Source: [Phialemoniopsis] sp. UDSM-2020
Taxonomy: Eukaryota > Ascomycota > Sordariomycetes > Thyridiales > Thyridiaceae
Reading direction: 5' to 3'
Assembly: GCA_018873225.1 (NCBI GenBank)
Contig: JAEILZ010000004.1
Span: 186,001-250,000 of the forward strand
DNA: 64,000 nucleotides
The notes below the pieces were generated by a model, which ran no database searches, had not been told where the DNA came from, and saw nothing but the letters and a program-made list of their open reading frames with translations. Shown here piece by piece: positions 41,282-50,913 of the stretch. Position numbers and translations under genes: made by a program. The number at the start of each line of letters is the position of its first letter. Position 1 is the first letter of the stretch.

Positions 41282-41799
41282 TCAGGGAAGCCAGCCGTCA
41301 GCCGTAGGGCAGGTAACCATGTAGGACTTGATGCTGTTGCCGCCCATCCAAAGGCATCCGGTCACATTGAAAGTGGTCGGCTGCTCGGGGTAGTCATCGC
41401 AGGTTTGGTGCTTCCAGACCGAAACTACAGAAGAGGTTCATTAGCCACTCATCTTTGAATGCATTGCTATGCATCACATGATTTCTACCGTAGACACAAC
41501 CCATAAGAGTCAAGGAAATCAAGTAACTTACCCCTGCAACCTTTGTCGAGTTCGTGGATGTACAGGCCGTGGGTGTCCTCGTGGAGAGGCTGGCAGACTC
41601 TGGAGAGCTTCTCCTCGACTTGGTAATATCCCCACGTGTGGCCGTCTGGCGATCCACATCGGCCGTTCCACACGTCGAGACGCGCGGCGTACTGGTACTC
41701 TGGCTTGTGTTCGGGGTCGTCCCGCCTGTCGACCGCAAAGGGGCTGGCAGACACGCCGAGGGCGAGGGCAAGGGTTGAAACGAGAGTTGCGAAATGCAT
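41282..41799 (-). CDS. Small secreted cysteine-rich protein 1
   Basis: Two exons, 41799-41532 and 41424-41282 (107-nt intron); 136 aa. Signal peptide MHFATLVSTLALALGVSAS, then a dibasic Kex2-like site R25-R26, then a mature protein with six Cys (48, 69, 88, 98, 113, 128), enough for three disulfides. Tyr/Trp-rich (WGYYQVEEKL, CLWMGG). ATG at 41799; a TATATAG box lies about 140 bp upstream. I recognise no named family. Size, cysteines and secretion fit the loose class of fungal small secreted proteins, which includes effector candidates; no function can be assigned. Confidence 0.75.
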
Positions 41800-42778
41800 G
41801 ATGATTCTTGACACACTGGGCTACCGTTGACGGCGTGGGTAGTTGATGCAGAGATGGCTGGTAAGGTTGAGTATTTTGACAAGACCACGACTTCTGTAGC
41901 TGTGCAGTTGATGGAGGGAATACGAGAAAGATCGCATCTATATAGTTTTCTTTCCTGAATAATCCTTGCCCAGTACAATCAAGGTCGACATATCTAGTGT
42001 GCCTTAATCAGGCGATCGAACGGCGGTACCAGGCTCGAGAGTGCCGATGTAATCAGAATATATTGATTCAATACACGATAAACTCCTACAGCAGAGAAGG
42101 AGCCAATTCAATCATGGCCATTCATTGGGTAACTGTCCTCAGTCATGATGATTGAATCAACCGCAGGCGAGGCGGGATACCGAGCCGACCCGTAGCTCAT
42201 AGTGCTTATTCAACGTCATCCGTTCTCTTCTTCATACTCACGCCGCCAGAAGCAAAGGTGACCGCCGTCAAGGTTATTTGGCCTCAATAGCAAGGCTCCT
42301 CCATTCTGAAGACCGGCCGATTGATCATCAACAGTCATGTTGTTCTGGTGATGAAGCGTGTGGCTAAGGACAACAAAGCTTGAAATGTTGTCAGGTAGTC
42401 CAATGCTTGAAGCAAAAACAGCCGCTTGGTTCACTTGGGCGTAGTTGAGACGTCGTGTTAAATTGATCGCACGCCTTACGCTCTGACCGCAGTGTGCAAC
42501 TGATGAATACTAATCATTCCTTGAATGCCAGCCAGCACCCGCCACGCGATTAGTCTCACCCTCACTACGCCCGGGCCGGGATGGCAACAACACTCACCAG
42601 CTTCGAAGATGACACGAACAGCTCAAAAATCATTCTCCTTTAACTCCGTTAGAGCCGTTCCACCAAAGTTTTCTATAAACTCCCCGATGACCTGTCCACC
42701 CAACGTATGGAAGTTTTTAGGGAGTATTGCCAATCTCCAGCTTCTTTCGCACTTCGATACAATCTCAACACTTAGACC
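41800..42778. other. Divergent promoter region, secreted protein / reductase
   Basis: 979 bp without a convincing gene. CTATAAAC at 42673-42680 is a TATA-like box 99-106 bp before the reductase ATG. A minus-strand frame at 42216-42434 has no ATG start. Confidence 0.5.
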
Positions 42779-43762
42779 ATGCCCGAGATCCTCATTATTG
42801 GCGCCACAGGCTATCTTGGCAAGAGGGTGGCCGAAGTTCTTGTCCGAAGCGGCCAGCATGAAGTTCACGGCATTGCACGGACCGAGTCCAAAGGAAGAGC
42901 CCTCACGCTTGGAGAGATCAGGCCAGTAGTCTGTGCAGATCCTGTCAACAAGCCAGAAGCCTTCTTGGATGCCATACGCGAGCGTCACATCGACATCGTC
43001 GTTGATGTTGCTGGAGCCAATGTGGACTCCGCAAAGTTCCTCCACGCGATTAGGCAGATTGGAGAGGAGCGGCTTGCAGATTACACGCGCCGGGGATTCG
43101 CGACAGTCCCCAAGCTAGGCTATGTCTACTGTTCTGGCACATGGGTTCACGGTTCGAGTAACACTCTGGTCAATGACCTCGACGTACCTGGGCTCGAAAC
43201 CTCCACACCACCTCCAGCACTGGTCTCATGGCGAGTCGATTTGGAACGAAACATCCTGGACGCGCGGAACGTCCTGGATGTCGCTATCGTACGGCCGGCA
43301 CTGATCTACGGATACGAGAGCACGATCTGGTCCAGCTTTGTCCTTCCGATGCTCGAGGCCGCCAAGGACGGCAGCAGCAGCGCATCAGAACCAATCCAGA
43401 TACCACTCAAGCCCGACTCCCGACCAGGTCTCATTCACGTGGATGATGCGGCAACTGGTCTCAAGGCTGTTATTGAGAAATTAGAGTTGATCAATAGTGG
43501 GAGTGTTTATCCAGTCTTTGACCTGGTGACCAGCCAAGAGAGCATGACCGAGATTTTCAAGGCGATCGCGTCGTTTCTAGAGTTCAAGAGGAGTAATGAG
43601 CTCATCGGTGCATCTGGGAATGCTTTTGCGGAGGCTATGAGCACTAGCCTCAGAGGTTCGTCGGCGCGAGCGAAACAGCTCCTTGGGTGGGAAGCGACAA
43701 GAATAAACGGATTTGTCACAGATATGGACTTGTACCTTGCTGCCTTTGCGTCACAGCACTGA
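42779..43762 (+). CDS. NAD(P)-binding epimerase/NmrA-like reductase
   Basis: Single exon, 327 aa. N-terminal Rossmann dinucleotide site ILIIGATGYLGKRVAEVL (GxxGxxG), then VVDVAGANVDSAKF, YVYCSGTWVHGSS, IVRPALIYGYEST and LIHVDDAATGLKAVI, the order seen in extended/atypical short-chain dehydrogenases of the epimerase-dehydratase type. The usual YxxxK pair is not evident, which points to an atypical member. Could reduce an aldehyde or ketone of the neighbouring pathway, or be unrelated; no TTCCGCGGAA site upstream. It is the last gene before the sequence changes to core-type genes. Confidence 0.85.
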   Translation: MPEILIIGATGYLGKRVAEVLVRSGQHEVHGIARTESKGRALTLGEIRPVVCADPVNKPEAFLDAIRERHIDIVVDVAGANVDSAKFLHAIRQIGEERLADYTRRGFATVPKLGYVYCSGTWVHGSSNTLVNDLDVPGLETSTPPPALVSWRVDLERNILDARNVLDVAIVRPALIYGYESTIWSSFVLPMLEAAKDGSSSASEPIQIPLKPDSRPGLIHVDDAATGLKAVIEKLELINSGSVYPVFDLVTSQESMTEIFKAIASFLEFKRSNELIGASGNAFAEAMSTSLRGSSARAKQLLGWEATRINGFVTDMDLYLAAFASQH

Positions 43763-45048
43763 TGGGTTTGGATCTGCGAAAACGCGCGGAGGAGCTGAAT
43801 AGAAACCAAATCTTGTAAAGGAGGCATTTGGAGACTTTCACTATTCAAATGTTGGCTGTGAGTTCCTTGACTTCGCCTCATGAAGCTCAATGCTTTTCCA
43901 GGTAAATAGGTACGAAGCAACACAATAATAGCCTTCGAAATGCCGGGGCGGAAGAGCTAACATGGTGCCATTGTGACCGGGTGCAGACAGACGGAGTCCG
44001 AGCCGGGCCGACGCTGAGCTCGGAGCAAAGCAACCTCAGCTCCGATCCCGCCATATGACTAATAATATTTGGTCTCGACCAAGTTTCAGGTTTTGTCACT
44101 TTTGTCAACAAACATCAGACGAAACAACACACCGCCAGCTCAGACCGAAAGAGAGGCAAATTAAACAGTAAAAAGGCTCATCGAGTCATCGCCCGGTCCT
44201 CCTGCTCCTACCTACAGAAACCTTGCAGCTCCTTATTTTAGCCTACTGCTGATGGGAAATGATTGATCATCCGTCCATCACCATCGCGCAACACGCGCGC
44301 GTTGGCTGCTGCTCCAGCCCAGCCCAACCATCGAGTCCGGCCTAGCTTCCAGAGCTGCGCGCGTGCCCTTCACCGCCGTTTGACACGCCACCGGCTCCAT
44401 GCGACTCGTTTGGTGAGATGATACACCAAGAGCGGAGGCGGTGTGGGGCCAATGAGGGTCGGGCCTTGGCCGCGATGCATGTGGCCAACGGGGATAGGGT
44501 CTCGCAGGGCCCAGCATCTCCAACGACATGCATGAGATCCGTCCACCAGGCGATACGCTAGATCCCCTCTTTTGCCCCTCTTCCGCTCAGCTTCTCTCTC
44601 GCTCCAAGCTTTCGCTGGCAAAAAGCTGGCCACGCTGGCCCGATTTGTCCGTACTTGTCCGTTTGCATGCCTCAGCCAGCTACTGCCGCTGTGCCCGACG
44701 TGGAAAAAGAGGTACGCATGGGTACATGCACGCTTGGATCGGAAGGGGAAACTTGTCCCATGGCGAACATCGGAGTCTGGAACCGGGGGCTGGTAGAGGG
44801 GCAGACGAGAAACCCTTTATCAATCGCCCGTGCCTGCTTCCCCCCGGTCTGATTCACCCCTCCTCGAACAGCTACCGTATTCATCTCTCTTCTCGTTACT
44901 CTCTACTACTACCTTTTGATACCCCAAGTCTTCAAGGCAAGCTCTCGTCTTGTCTACCCACAAACTCAACCCATCTCGCTCGCTGCTTGAACACCTCTTC
45001 AAGCAACAAAGCCGCTCCAGCTTCACTCACAACCCCCGCCAACAAACT
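43763..45048. other. Intergenic, boundary between accessory cluster and core genes
   Basis: No gene recognised. Contains a 7-bp inverted repeat TCCGAGC / GCTCGGA at 43997-44003 and 44018-44024. CT-rich leader before the next ATG, typical of a constitutive fungal promoter. Confidence 0.5.
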
Positions 45049-46096
45049 ATGTCTGCTGCCGTCCTCGTCCCTCTCTCCCAAATCAACCTCAACGGCGGCG
45101 TCCTGCCCCCGAGCGCCATCACACAGCAGCAGTCGCCCCGGCACGGACGGAGCAGGGGCGCCAGCGTCGCCAAGGGCAAGAACTCGCGCGGCCGCGGCTA
45201 CAGCTTGGTCGACGACAGGCAGACGCAGGTCTCCAAGGCGGTGGTCTTTGTGCTCAAGCGCACGGCCCAGGACGGTAAAGAAGAAGAAGGCAGCGACGAT
45301 GGCAAGGTAGTAGCTGATGCCGACGGCTGGGTCGGCGTGGAGGACGTGGTACGTTACATTGCCCAGAGATCATCACCCCCGAGGGGCATCAGAGACTAAC
45401 AGCCCCAAACAGCTCGCACACTCCAAGGTCTCAGCCCTCGGCGTCTCCCTCTCGGAGCTGCGCGACGTCGTCGCCTCGCCCGCCGGCAAGGGCCGCCTGT
45501 CCCTGCGCCAGGCCCCCGGCGCCAAGGACTCGGACGCCGAGAGCCCCGCGGCCTACGAGATCCGCCGGGCCTCGGGCCCGGCCAACGCCGCGCACGAGGT
45601 CCTCTCGAGCCCCTCGCCCGTCTGGCAGCAGATCACCGCCGCCGACGCCGAAGGGCTGCCCGAGTTCGTCGTGCACGAGACGTCGTACCCAAAGTACCAC
45701 CTCATCCTGACGTCGGGCAGCATCAAGCGCGCGGGAGGGCAGCCCTTCCTGTCCTTCAGCCCCGTCGACGACGACCAGACGAGCAGCAGCAAGTCGACCG
45801 CGGACGTGAGCATCTGGATCAACCTCAAGGCGGCCATGGCCGCCAACCCGGAGTCGGTGTGGCGGCGCACCGAGGCCGGCGCCATCGTCACGTCGGACGA
45901 GATCCCCAAGGCGCTGTGGACCAAGGCGGTCGCGCGCCGGGGCGACCTCGGCGTGCTGTTCGAGGACGGCGAGGTGCGCAAGGAGGTGCCCGTCGGCCTG
46001 CGCGGCAAGGGCGCCAAGGCCAAGAAGGGCAAGGGCGTGCTGAAGAGCGGCCGCACCGGCGACGACGACGGCTCCGGCAGCGCCAGCGACGAGTAA
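45049..46096 (+). CDS. Tpt1/KptA-like RNA 2'-phosphotransferase homologue, divergent
   Basis: Exons 45049-45348 and 45413-46096; 327 aa. A low-complexity basic N-terminus (HGRSRGASVAKGKNSRGRGY) precedes QVSKAVVFVLKRTA...DADGWVGVEDVLAH, matching the winged-helix start of tRNA 2'-phosphotransferases. The C-terminal half has HETSYPKYHLILTSGSIKRA and DVSIWINLKAAMAA...TEAGAIVTSDEIP, matching the NAD-binding lobe. Tpt1 removes the splice-junction 2'-phosphate from tRNA. The usual active-site stretches R-H in helix 1, RA-x-QGHS and H-I-H-L are not seen in their normal places, so activity is doubtful. Lys-rich C-terminal tail. GC-rich codons. Confidence 0.7.
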
Positions 46097-46472
46097 AAAG
46101 CGAGCACACACAAGGGACAGGCTCGCGAGTTTCTCTTTTTTTCCATAAGAAAAGGAGCTGACTCTTATGTATATGCGTCCTGCACACACATGTAGTTAGA
46201 TTGGACTAGAGGCCCTTTTTTGCGCTTCTAGTCATTTTGCATCGAGTGCGCCAATCTATCATGATGAATGAGGCTTCGATTACATACTCGACCTCAAAAG
46301 CACCGATTCAGGTTCCACATTGCATTTGTGAAAATGTTATTTCAGGTGATTTGGACGAATAATGTGTGACCTAGACCGAGTGATAGTTGGCTGCCTATCG
46401 CTTGAGCACCTCAACTCCTCCCAGGCACCAAGATCCAATTTCTGACGAGACTCACAGCATCACCACGACAAG
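46097..46472. other. Intergenic
   Basis: 3' flank and promoter spacer; nothing recognised. Confidence 0.5.
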
Positions 46473-47414
46473 ATGAGCGTCAAACAACAACACGCCAGAG
46501 TCCTCCCTCTCCAAGACCCGTCAACTCGATTCAAGCATACCTCATTCATCATGGCTCCAAAGCAAATACCCCAGCCACCCCCACCCTACATCATCCGCCC
46601 AACAATCCCTCACACAAGTACATTCATCCTCCTCCACGGCCTAGGCTCCAACGGCGAGAAATTCGGCAAAGAACTCCTCGAAACAGGCCTCACATCAGCC
46701 GGCCTCGCCCTCCCGCAGATCTTCCCCGGTGCGAAATTCATCTTCCCCACCTCCCGCTGGCGCCGCTCAACGGCCTTCGGCCGCGCCATGCTCACGACGT
46801 GGTTCGACAAGGCGCGCCTCGATGACCCCTCGTACCACAGGGAGATACAGGTCCCCGGGCTGAGCGAGTCGGTGCGGGAGATCATGGCGCTCATCGCGCA
46901 CGAGCGTGACGTGTGCGGGATCGAGGCTAGCAACATCGTGCTGGGAGGCCTGAGCCAGGGTTGCGCGACGGCGGTTTCAGTCCTGCTCTGCCTTGACTAT
47001 GCTATCGGCGGTTTCGTGGGTATGAGCGGGTATCTCCCCTTTTATGAGGACATCAGGGACGCCGTGGCGGAGTCGGACTGTGACGGCGAAGAAGAGAATC
47101 CGTTTGCGAGCGAGGAAGCTGCGGAGGCGCAGGACCCGAGTGTTGGAGCAACGATGTTCGAAAGGGAGCTACTGAGTCTACCTCCGCTTCAAAACGCCGA
47201 TCCCAGTTCAACTGCCCGAGCGACGCCGGTGTTCTTGGGCCACGGCGCCGAGGACGACAAGGTCACTTGCCGTTTGGGCAAGGCCATGGCTGACACCATG
47301 CGGAGTTGTGGCTACCGAGTCGAGTGGAAGTGTTACCCTGGCTTGGGCCACTGGTACAAGATCCCCGATGAGATCGATGAGATCGTTAACTTCATACGGC
47401 CTCTTCTCAGATAA
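46473..47414 (+). CDS. Acyl-protein-thioesterase-like phospholipase/carboxylesterase
   Basis: Single exon, 313 aa from ATG 46473; a second in-frame Met at codon 27 (MAPKQIPQPPPPYI) could be the real start. Alpha/beta hydrolase with FILLHGLGSNGEKFG, nucleophile S161 in VLGGLSQGCATAV, acid in GHGAEDDKVT and His in PGLGHWYKIPDE. FPGAKFIFPTSRWRRSTAF matches the APT1/lysophospholipase lid strand. Members remove palmitate from proteins or hydrolyse lysolipids. An acidic insert (ESDCDGEEENPFASEEAAEA) before the last strands is longer than in APT1. Cytosolic. Confidence 0.88.
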   Translation: MSVKQQHARVLPLQDPSTRFKHTSFIMAPKQIPQPPPPYIIRPTIPHTSTFILLHGLGSNGEKFGKELLETGLTSAGLALPQIFPGAKFIFPTSRWRRSTAFGRAMLTTWFDKARLDDPSYHREIQVPGLSESVREIMALIAHERDVCGIEASNIVLGGLSQGCATAVSVLLCLDYAIGGFVGMSGYLPFYEDIRDAVAESDCDGEEENPFASEEAAEAQDPSVGATMFERELLSLPPLQNADPSSTARATPVFLGHGAEDDKVTCRLGKAMADTMRSCGYRVEWKCYPGLGHWYKIPDEIDEIVNFIRPLLR

Positions 47415-47916
47415 TCCCACCATCATGAACTATAACGTGCAAGAGACTCAAGTTCACTCTCCTAAGAGTACTTCAAGTTGGGGAGCAGAGACTAAATGAT
47501 CCTCACGTAGGTTTTCAGAACTTGATATTCAATTGCTCATCACTGTCATCAACACCTCCCTATTCAGCGCGTCCGCTTCACTACTACCGACAATCATAAA
47601 ATAAAGGGGTATCGACCGTATCACCGCCTCCATCGTAAAAACCAGGTACAGTAGTACACAAGACATCCATCCAAAAATATTCATAAAGAACATCCAGTTG
47701 CATCATAGGCCAGGACACGCCTCGCCTACGATATCAGCGATGCTAGTAGCAATAACTCGCTCTGCCTACTCGGCCACCTGCCAGCGAGGTCTATCCAACC
47801 CAGTTCGGTCCAAGCCAAGCCAATCCCCCCAAGATGCATGCAAGTATGTTTCGTATCGTCGTATCGCTTTAGACAAGAAAAGCAGGTATGAAAAAAGTAC
47901 AGGCAGATCCATTCCA
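47415..47916. other. Intergenic, convergent genes
   Basis: Only short spurious frames. Confidence 0.5.
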
Positions 47917-50913
47917 TCATCGTAATCCCGTATCGCTCTTCTCCACCACGAAACGCACAGCGGCACGCACCCGACGTCGACTGACACCTCTAGGTGGGAT
48001 AATGGGTCTCATAACAGGTCCTTGGCCGGGGAGTACACCTACCCCGCCTCCTCCTCGAGCTGGCTTGCCGCCCGAGCCCGGGGTCGGTGACTTCTTCACG
48101 CCGTCTCGACCCTTCTCGTCAGCGCCCCACCGGCCGACGCCTCCACCGGCAAGCCAGCCGCTCAGGTTCTTGCACTGGCTGACGTCGAGCCACTGGAGTC
48201 GCCCGCACCCTTCTAGCACATTCTCAACCCCGACACCCGTGACTCGCACGCAGCCCCGGACGCTGAGACCTCGTAGCTCGTTGAGGTGCAGCGCGATGCA
48301 GCCTAGGCTCGCGTCGCTGACTGCGCTACCGCAGAACGCGAGCCGCAGCTCCTGCAGACGCTGTAGGCCGAGAGCCACAACCTCGGTGGCGGTGTCTGAC
48401 AGTGCACAACAGAAGCTGAGGTCCAGGTGCGTCAGGTTCTTAGCCGCATTCACCAGCGCGACAATTGCATTGTCGGATAGGTACGTGCAATCGGCCAGGC
48501 AGAGGCTCTTAAGCTGAGTGAAGTGATGCGGTGCCCAGGACTGAAACCCCGCGTCTGTGATGGAGGTGCAGCGCGTGAGTGACAGTGATGTGAGTCTAGA
48601 TGAGGCGTGCGCAGCCATGTGTGCCATTGAGCGGTCGGTAATGTGTTTGCAGTAGGACAGGTTGAGGCGTTTGAGGTTAGGACATCCAATGACAGTCCCC
48701 GGAGCCGGACCCGTGGGGGCCGGCTTCTTCGCCTGGGCTGTCTTGCTACCCTTCTTTGCAGCGGAGCTGGAGATGATAACGTTCTTTGAAGGAGCTGAAG
48801 GCGCCGGCTCGGGCACAACCCATCCGACGACCCTAGCGAGGAGATTGTCGCCAACCTTACGGCAGTTACTCCAGTCGATCTCCTCGAGGCCCTTGGCGTT
48901 CTCGGCCATGTCTAGGATCTGACTGGCAGACACCTCCCAGACCGACTTCATGCGCCATATCTTGACATTCTGACCGCATCGCTTCCACAGTGCTTGGAAG
49001 CCTTCATCGCTTACATGAAAGCAGTTGCTGATGTTGATCTCGATGGGCCGCGCTCCGACGAAGGGAGCGACGATGTTGACCAGTGACCAGTCTGAGATCT
49101 GGCGATTGAACGGGCTGAGATCGACGTGGGTGCAGAGCTTGGGGGACTCTGAAAGAAGCCGTCGCCAGTGCCGAGAGACTGCGCGCATGCGGATGAGCTC
49201 CATAAAGTCCAGGTGTGAAAAGATGACGACAAGGGCCTCGTCGGGGAGGGTGGGCATTTCGGATGATGCTGTCCGAGGTCGTGAAGGGAGAATCCGCGGT
49301 TTCTTGTAAGGACCCGCTTCGTCTTCGGTTGGGGTAGGAGGAGGAAATGTGAAGAATTTCAGAGGACTGCTGTCTATCGAGTTCAATCTGCTCCCGTGTA
49401 TGGAGGGTGGTGAACTGGATTCTGACTGGGGCGTTGGTGGCGCGAGGGAGTTCCTCCGTCTGTTGCGCATGTTTTCCATGTCGACGCTCAGGAAAGGATC
49501 AGGGTCGCTGGGTTGGCGAGTCTCGGATTCGTCCTTGGCCGGCGAGGCAGGTTTTGAAGGTGTGGTGAAGACGACTTGGGGCAGCGAAAGCCTTCGTTGC
49601 GGGGTGGCTGGCCGTTGCACTTCGGTCTGGTCTCTGGTCTCTACTACGTCCCTCATCTCTAGGTCACCGTCATCTGATTTTTGGTAGCGAATTTTGGCCG
49701 TCTCCTCAACCTGATGTTTCAATTCGGGGGGACATCGGCGCCACAGCTCGTCTAGTGCCTCGCCTCCGATCATCAGGCACTCAACCGTGGTGATCGAGCG
49801 GACGGTAGCGGTGCGCCCCTGGGACAGTCCCAAACTGGCGACCTCACCAAAGTACTGCCCCTGCATTAGCCGCGGCCGAATGCCAGAAGGGCTCGCGGTC
49901 CGCGTCGGACTGACGTCCTCTGGCTCCTCGTGAATCACCTCGGCCTCGCCCCGGACGATAAAGTATATTTCGTTGCCAGAACTTCCCTGTCGAACGATGT
50001 CTGTGAAGGGCGGATAGGTCTTGGGCTGGGCGCTCAGCCCGAGGAAATGAAGGATGTCTGATGGCAGAGTCGAGAAGAGGGGTAGCTCCTTGAGGGTTTT
50101 GCGCACGTTGAAGTACCCGCTGCTCAACGCGCTTCCTCCTACTGCCGGGTCCTCGATGATCCCAGGGCTGGGCGACTTGCGCTTCTTGCTCTTGATCACG
50201 GCGCCGTCCGATATTGTCCCCACCTCGCCCGTGGACACCTGTCCCGGAGCAGCTTCCCGAGATCTCGAGCCAGCGCCCTCGACGAGCTTCCCGTACGAGC
50301 CTCTCTCTTGCTGCTTCTTCTTGAGGATGGTCAGGCGTTCATCCGCCTCGTGTCGAATGGCCTTCTCCATGTCTGGAAAGTTGGGCAGTACGGAATGAAG
50401 ATCCTCCTTCTTGAGCACGGCAAGCATGCACTTGGTGCGGGCGATTATGGTTGCCGTCCTGGGCACCTCCATGAGCACGCCGATCTCGCCAAAGAAAGCG
50501 CCGGGCTTGAGCTCGGCATAGACAGCCTCGCCGTCACGCGAGGTGACGGCGACGAAACCACGGACCAGCCAATACATTGCGCGAGCGTCGTCTCCCTCGT
50601 TGAGTATGTGGTCGTGGGCGGAGTGGACTTGGATCCTTAAATGTTTGCCGATGGCAGCTAGGAACTCGTCCGGGGCAGACATGAAGAGGGGAAAGGAGCG
50701 TATGCGGTCGACCAACTCGAGCGGCATGTCCGCAATAGTCGAAGCCGTCAGAGGGCTCGGCCGCATGGGCCGGGTCGGATTTGTCTCGCCATTGAATGAC
50801 CTGATCAGGGACGAGACAGAGTCGGAACCCTGCTGACCACCATTACTGCCCTGATGGTGGGCGAGGGCCCTATAGGGAGAGGAGGGCGAGGACGGGACTC
50901 GACTCCGCCGCAT
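47917..50913 (-). CDS. Cyclic-nucleotide-binding / F-box / leucine-rich-repeat protein
   Basis: Single exon, 998 aa. Two cNMP-binding domains: about 72-185 (FPLFMSAPDEFLAAIG ... FFGEIGVLMEVPRTATI) and 277-395 (LPLFSTLPSDILHFLG ... YFGEVASLGLSQGRTATV). Both keep the FGE...R-T-A phosphate-binding cassette. A long Ser/Pro-rich linker with many SP sites runs from about 400 to 545. An F-box (MPTLPDEALVVIFSHLDFMELIRMRAVSRHW, 553-600) and Amn1-like cysteine-containing LRRs follow to about 930 (NLKRLNLSYCKHITDRSM). F-box proteins recruit targets to SCF ubiquitin ligases; coupling to cNMP domains implies cAMP/cGMP-responsive degradation. Functional inference only. Confidence 0.88.
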   Translation of the reverse strand: MRRSRVPSSPSSPYRALAHHQGSNGGQQGSDSVSSLIRSFNGETNPTRPMRPSPLTASTIADMPLELVDRIRSFPLFMSAPDEFLAAIGKHLRIQVHSAHDHILNEGDDARAMYWLVRGFVAVTSRDGEAVYAELKPGAFFGEIGVLMEVPRTATIIARTKCMLAVLKKEDLHSVLPNFPDMEKAIRHEADERLTILKKKQQERGSYGKLVEGAGSRSREAAPGQVSTGEVGTISDGAVIKSKKRKSPSPGIIEDPAVGGSALSSGYFNVRKTLKELPLFSTLPSDILHFLGLSAQPKTYPPFTDIVRQGSSGNEIYFIVRGEAEVIHEEPEDVSPTRTASPSGIRPRLMQGQYFGEVASLGLSQGRTATVRSITTVECLMIGGEALDELWRRCPPELKHQVEETAKIRYQKSDDGDLEMRDVVETRDQTEVQRPATPQRRLSLPQVVFTTPSKPASPAKDESETRQPSDPDPFLSVDMENMRNRRRNSLAPPTPQSESSSPPSIHGSRLNSIDSSPLKFFTFPPPTPTEDEAGPYKKPRILPSRPRTASSEMPTLPDEALVVIFSHLDFMELIRMRAVSRHWRRLLSESPKLCTHVDLSPFNRQISDWSLVNIVAPFVGARPIEINISNCFHVSDEGFQALWKRCGQNVKIWRMKSVWEVSASQILDMAENAKGLEEIDWSNCRKVGDNLLARVVGWVVPEPAPSAPSKNVIISSSAAKKGSKTAQAKKPAPTGPAPGTVIGCPNLKRLNLSYCKHITDRSMAHMAAHASSRLTSLSLTRCTSITDAGFQSWAPHHFTQLKSLCLADCTYLSDNAIVALVNAAKNLTHLDLSFCCALSDTATEVVALGLQRLQELRLAFCGSAVSDASLGCIALHLNELRGLSVRGCVRVTGVGVENVLEGCGRLQWLDVSQCKNLSGWLAGGGVGRWGADEKGRDGVKKSPTPGSGGKPARGGGGVGVLPGQGPVMRPIIPPRGVSRRRVRAAVRFVVEKSDTGLR

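Noticed and set aside
42216..42434. 72-codon minus-strand frame in the secreted protein/reductase gap
   Set aside because: No ATG start, no domain, no splice partners found.
45431..46189. Long minus-strand and +2 frames over the Tpt1-like gene
   Set aside because: Shadow frames of GC-rich coding sequence with Arg/Gly/Ala/Val-only composition; the plus-strand gene is supported by splicing and domain match.
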